Below, piece after piece: positions 53,004 through 53,986 of a stretch of DNA of 53,986 nt; within the stretch, counting starts at the first letter, position 1, and every line of letters starts with the position of its first letter. The stretch is from positions 1 through 53,986 of the forward strand of contig NZ_LXYR01000035.1 of assembly GCF_001650195.1 (NCBI RefSeq), written 5' to 3'. The position numbers were made by a program, and so were the translations under genes. Below the pieces are notes generated by a model, which was not told the DNA's origin, made no database searches, and saw only the letters and a list, made by a program, of their open reading frames with translations. Source of the stretch: Phormidesmis priestleyi BC1401 (lineage in GTDB: Bacteria; Cyanobacteriota; Cyanobacteriia; Leptolyngbyales; Leptolyngbyaceae).

Positions 53004-53986
53004 ATGAGCGCTCAATTGCTGAGTCAAGAAGGGACGCAAGTCAGGATAGAAGTGACGATAGACCTGAGTCATTCGCTGCTGACCAGTGAAGAAGCGATTC
53101 AGGAAAGCCTCAACGAGGCGGGTCGTATTGCCACTACAGCCGCTCTTGAGTATCTGGACACCGACGGTTCAGCCATTGAGATTGCCGGAGAGGTGATGCG
53201 AACCAAAGGCAAGCAGCCCAAAGCGTATCAAACGCCCTACGGAGAAGTCGTGATTGAACGCCATGTCTATCAGCGCTCTGGAGGCGGGAAAACGGATTGT
53301 CCGCTAGAGCGAGCGTCTCGCATCATCATCACCTCCACGCCTCTGTTTGCGAAACAAGTGTCCTCGAAACTGGCGTATGGTTCCGCCCGAGACGTGCAGC
53401 GAGACTTGGCTGAGAATCATCAACGCCCGGTCGCCGTGTCCTACATCCAGCGTCTCAGTGAAGCGGTGGCCACGATCATTGAGGTGAAAGAAGAAAGTTG
53501 GGACTATGTGCCCCCTCAACTAGACGCTGAAATTGCCAGTGTTGCCATTGGCTTAGATGGCACCTGTATGCTGTTGTGCGACACCGGATGGAGAGAAGCC
53601 ATGGTCGGCACCATCAGTCTGTATGACGCGTTTGGAGACCGACAACACACCATTTATATGGGAGCCACCCCCGAATATGGCAAGGCGACGTTTCTGGAAC
53701 GGCTAGAGCGAGAAATCGCGCGCACGAAAGCCCGTTATCCCCAAGCCACCTATCTCGGAATTGCGGATGGGGCAGCCTCAAACTGGCAATTCCTCAACCG
53801 CCATACCCACGAACAAGTGCTGGATTTCTATCATGCCTCTGGGTATCTCGGTGCGGTGGCGGTGGCCCTCTATCCCATTAATTTAGCCCAGCAACGGCAC
53901 TGGCTTCAGGAGAGTTGTCATCATCTCAAACATGACCCAGGGGCAGCCACTCACCTCTATCAACAGATGCTGGAGTTATCTCAATT
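53004..53986 (+). CDS. ISKra4-family transposase, 3' part outside the window
   Basis: Open from ATG 53004 (GAGG upstream) to the window end, 327 complete codons with no stop. It reads MSAQLLSQEGTQVRIEVTID, ATTAALEYLDTDGSAIEIAG, KQPKAYQTPYGEVVIERHVY, SGGGKTDCPLERASRIIITS, then VAIGLDGTCMLLCDTGWREA, VGTISLYDAFGDRQHTIYMG and DGAASNWQFLNRHTHEQVLD, followed by FYHASGYLGAVA. That order, including the DGT, DGA and YH motifs, is the ISKra4 DDE transposase pattern. The end is missing. Inverted repeats of the IS could not be identified in the 179 bases before the start. Confidence 0.88.
   Translation, partial: MSAQLLSQEGTQVRIEVTIDLSHSLLTSEEAIQESLNEAGRIATTAALEYLDTDGSAIEIAGEVMRTKGKQPKAYQTPYGEVVIERHVYQRSGGGKTDCPLERASRIIITSTPLFAKQVSSKLAYGSARDVQRDLAENHQRPVAVSYIQRLSEAVATIIEVKEESWDYVPPQLDAEIASVAIGLDGTCMLLCDTGWREAMVGTISLYDAFGDRQHTIYMGATPEYGKATFLERLEREIARTKARYPQATYLGIADGAASNWQFLNRHTHEQVLDFYHASGYLGAVAVALYPINLAQQRHWLQESCHHLKHDPGAATHLYQQMLELSQ

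Overview
The window looks like chromosomal DNA from a cyanobacterium, probably a Leptolyngbya-like or other filamentous lineage. The evidence is the very high density of GCGATCGC/CGATCG (HIP1-type) octamers, a helical carotenoid protein, several cyanobacterial families (DUF3611, DUF2949, a ClC channel with USP tails) and Pro/Ser-rich envelope proteins. No rRNA or CRISPR array is visible. There is one tRNA gene, tRNA-Val(TAC).

Layout. 1-1560 is a decayed toxin-antitoxin (TA) patch: the tail of an unassigned ORF, brnT with an in-frame stop followed by an intact antitoxin, hicAB, and a HicB-like remnant. 1646-5687 is a surface-polysaccharide segment (GT2, GT4, a multi-membrane GT-C-like protein). 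5988-11199 holds a helical carotenoid protein, an unknown acidic protein, a membrane-anchored STAND ATPase, nrdR, a lipase-like hydrolase and a divergent cytochrome b. 11532-14159 is a ClC protein with CBS and USP tails. 14275-19227 is a complete BMP-type nucleoside ABC importer (lipoprotein, double ATPase, two permeases). 19355-23561 carries a RecQ-type helicase, DUF3611, DUF2949, mazG and DUF2227 genes. At 23636-24061 a tRNA-Val abuts the N-terminal remnant of a TnsB-like transposase. 24178-30972 holds a DUF1772 protein, a two-gene Helicase_C_3 locus, a MATE exporter and a hybrid histidine kinase. 31639-41376 holds an M23 peptidase, TolC and a YbhGFSR/CecR-like drug exporter with a perfect TetR operator. 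41666-46159 is an SDR / GMC-fusion / GH1 metabolic cluster. 46998-52824 is a conflict island: a SLOG-SLATT pair, a RelE-type TA pair, a TIR-coiled-coil-WD40 protein with nearly identical WD units, decayed TA copies, and vapBC. The window ends inside an ISKra4-type transposase.

How the parts relate. The two edges carry small TA genes, remnants and transposase sequence, so they look like accessory DNA. The middle is largely ordinary chromosome. Seven copies of one palindromic 'ccctcaccctaaccctctccc' intergenic repeat and two further inverted-repeat families are scattered between genes and account for many of the short spurious ORFs.

The best candidates for an under-described system are: (1) the SLOG-SLATT pair next to TIR-WD40 and TA genes; (2) the motor-less Helicase_C_3 protein with its 77-residue partner; and (3) the TnsB remnant at the tRNA-Val gene. 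All family assignments come from reading the sequence, not from database searches.
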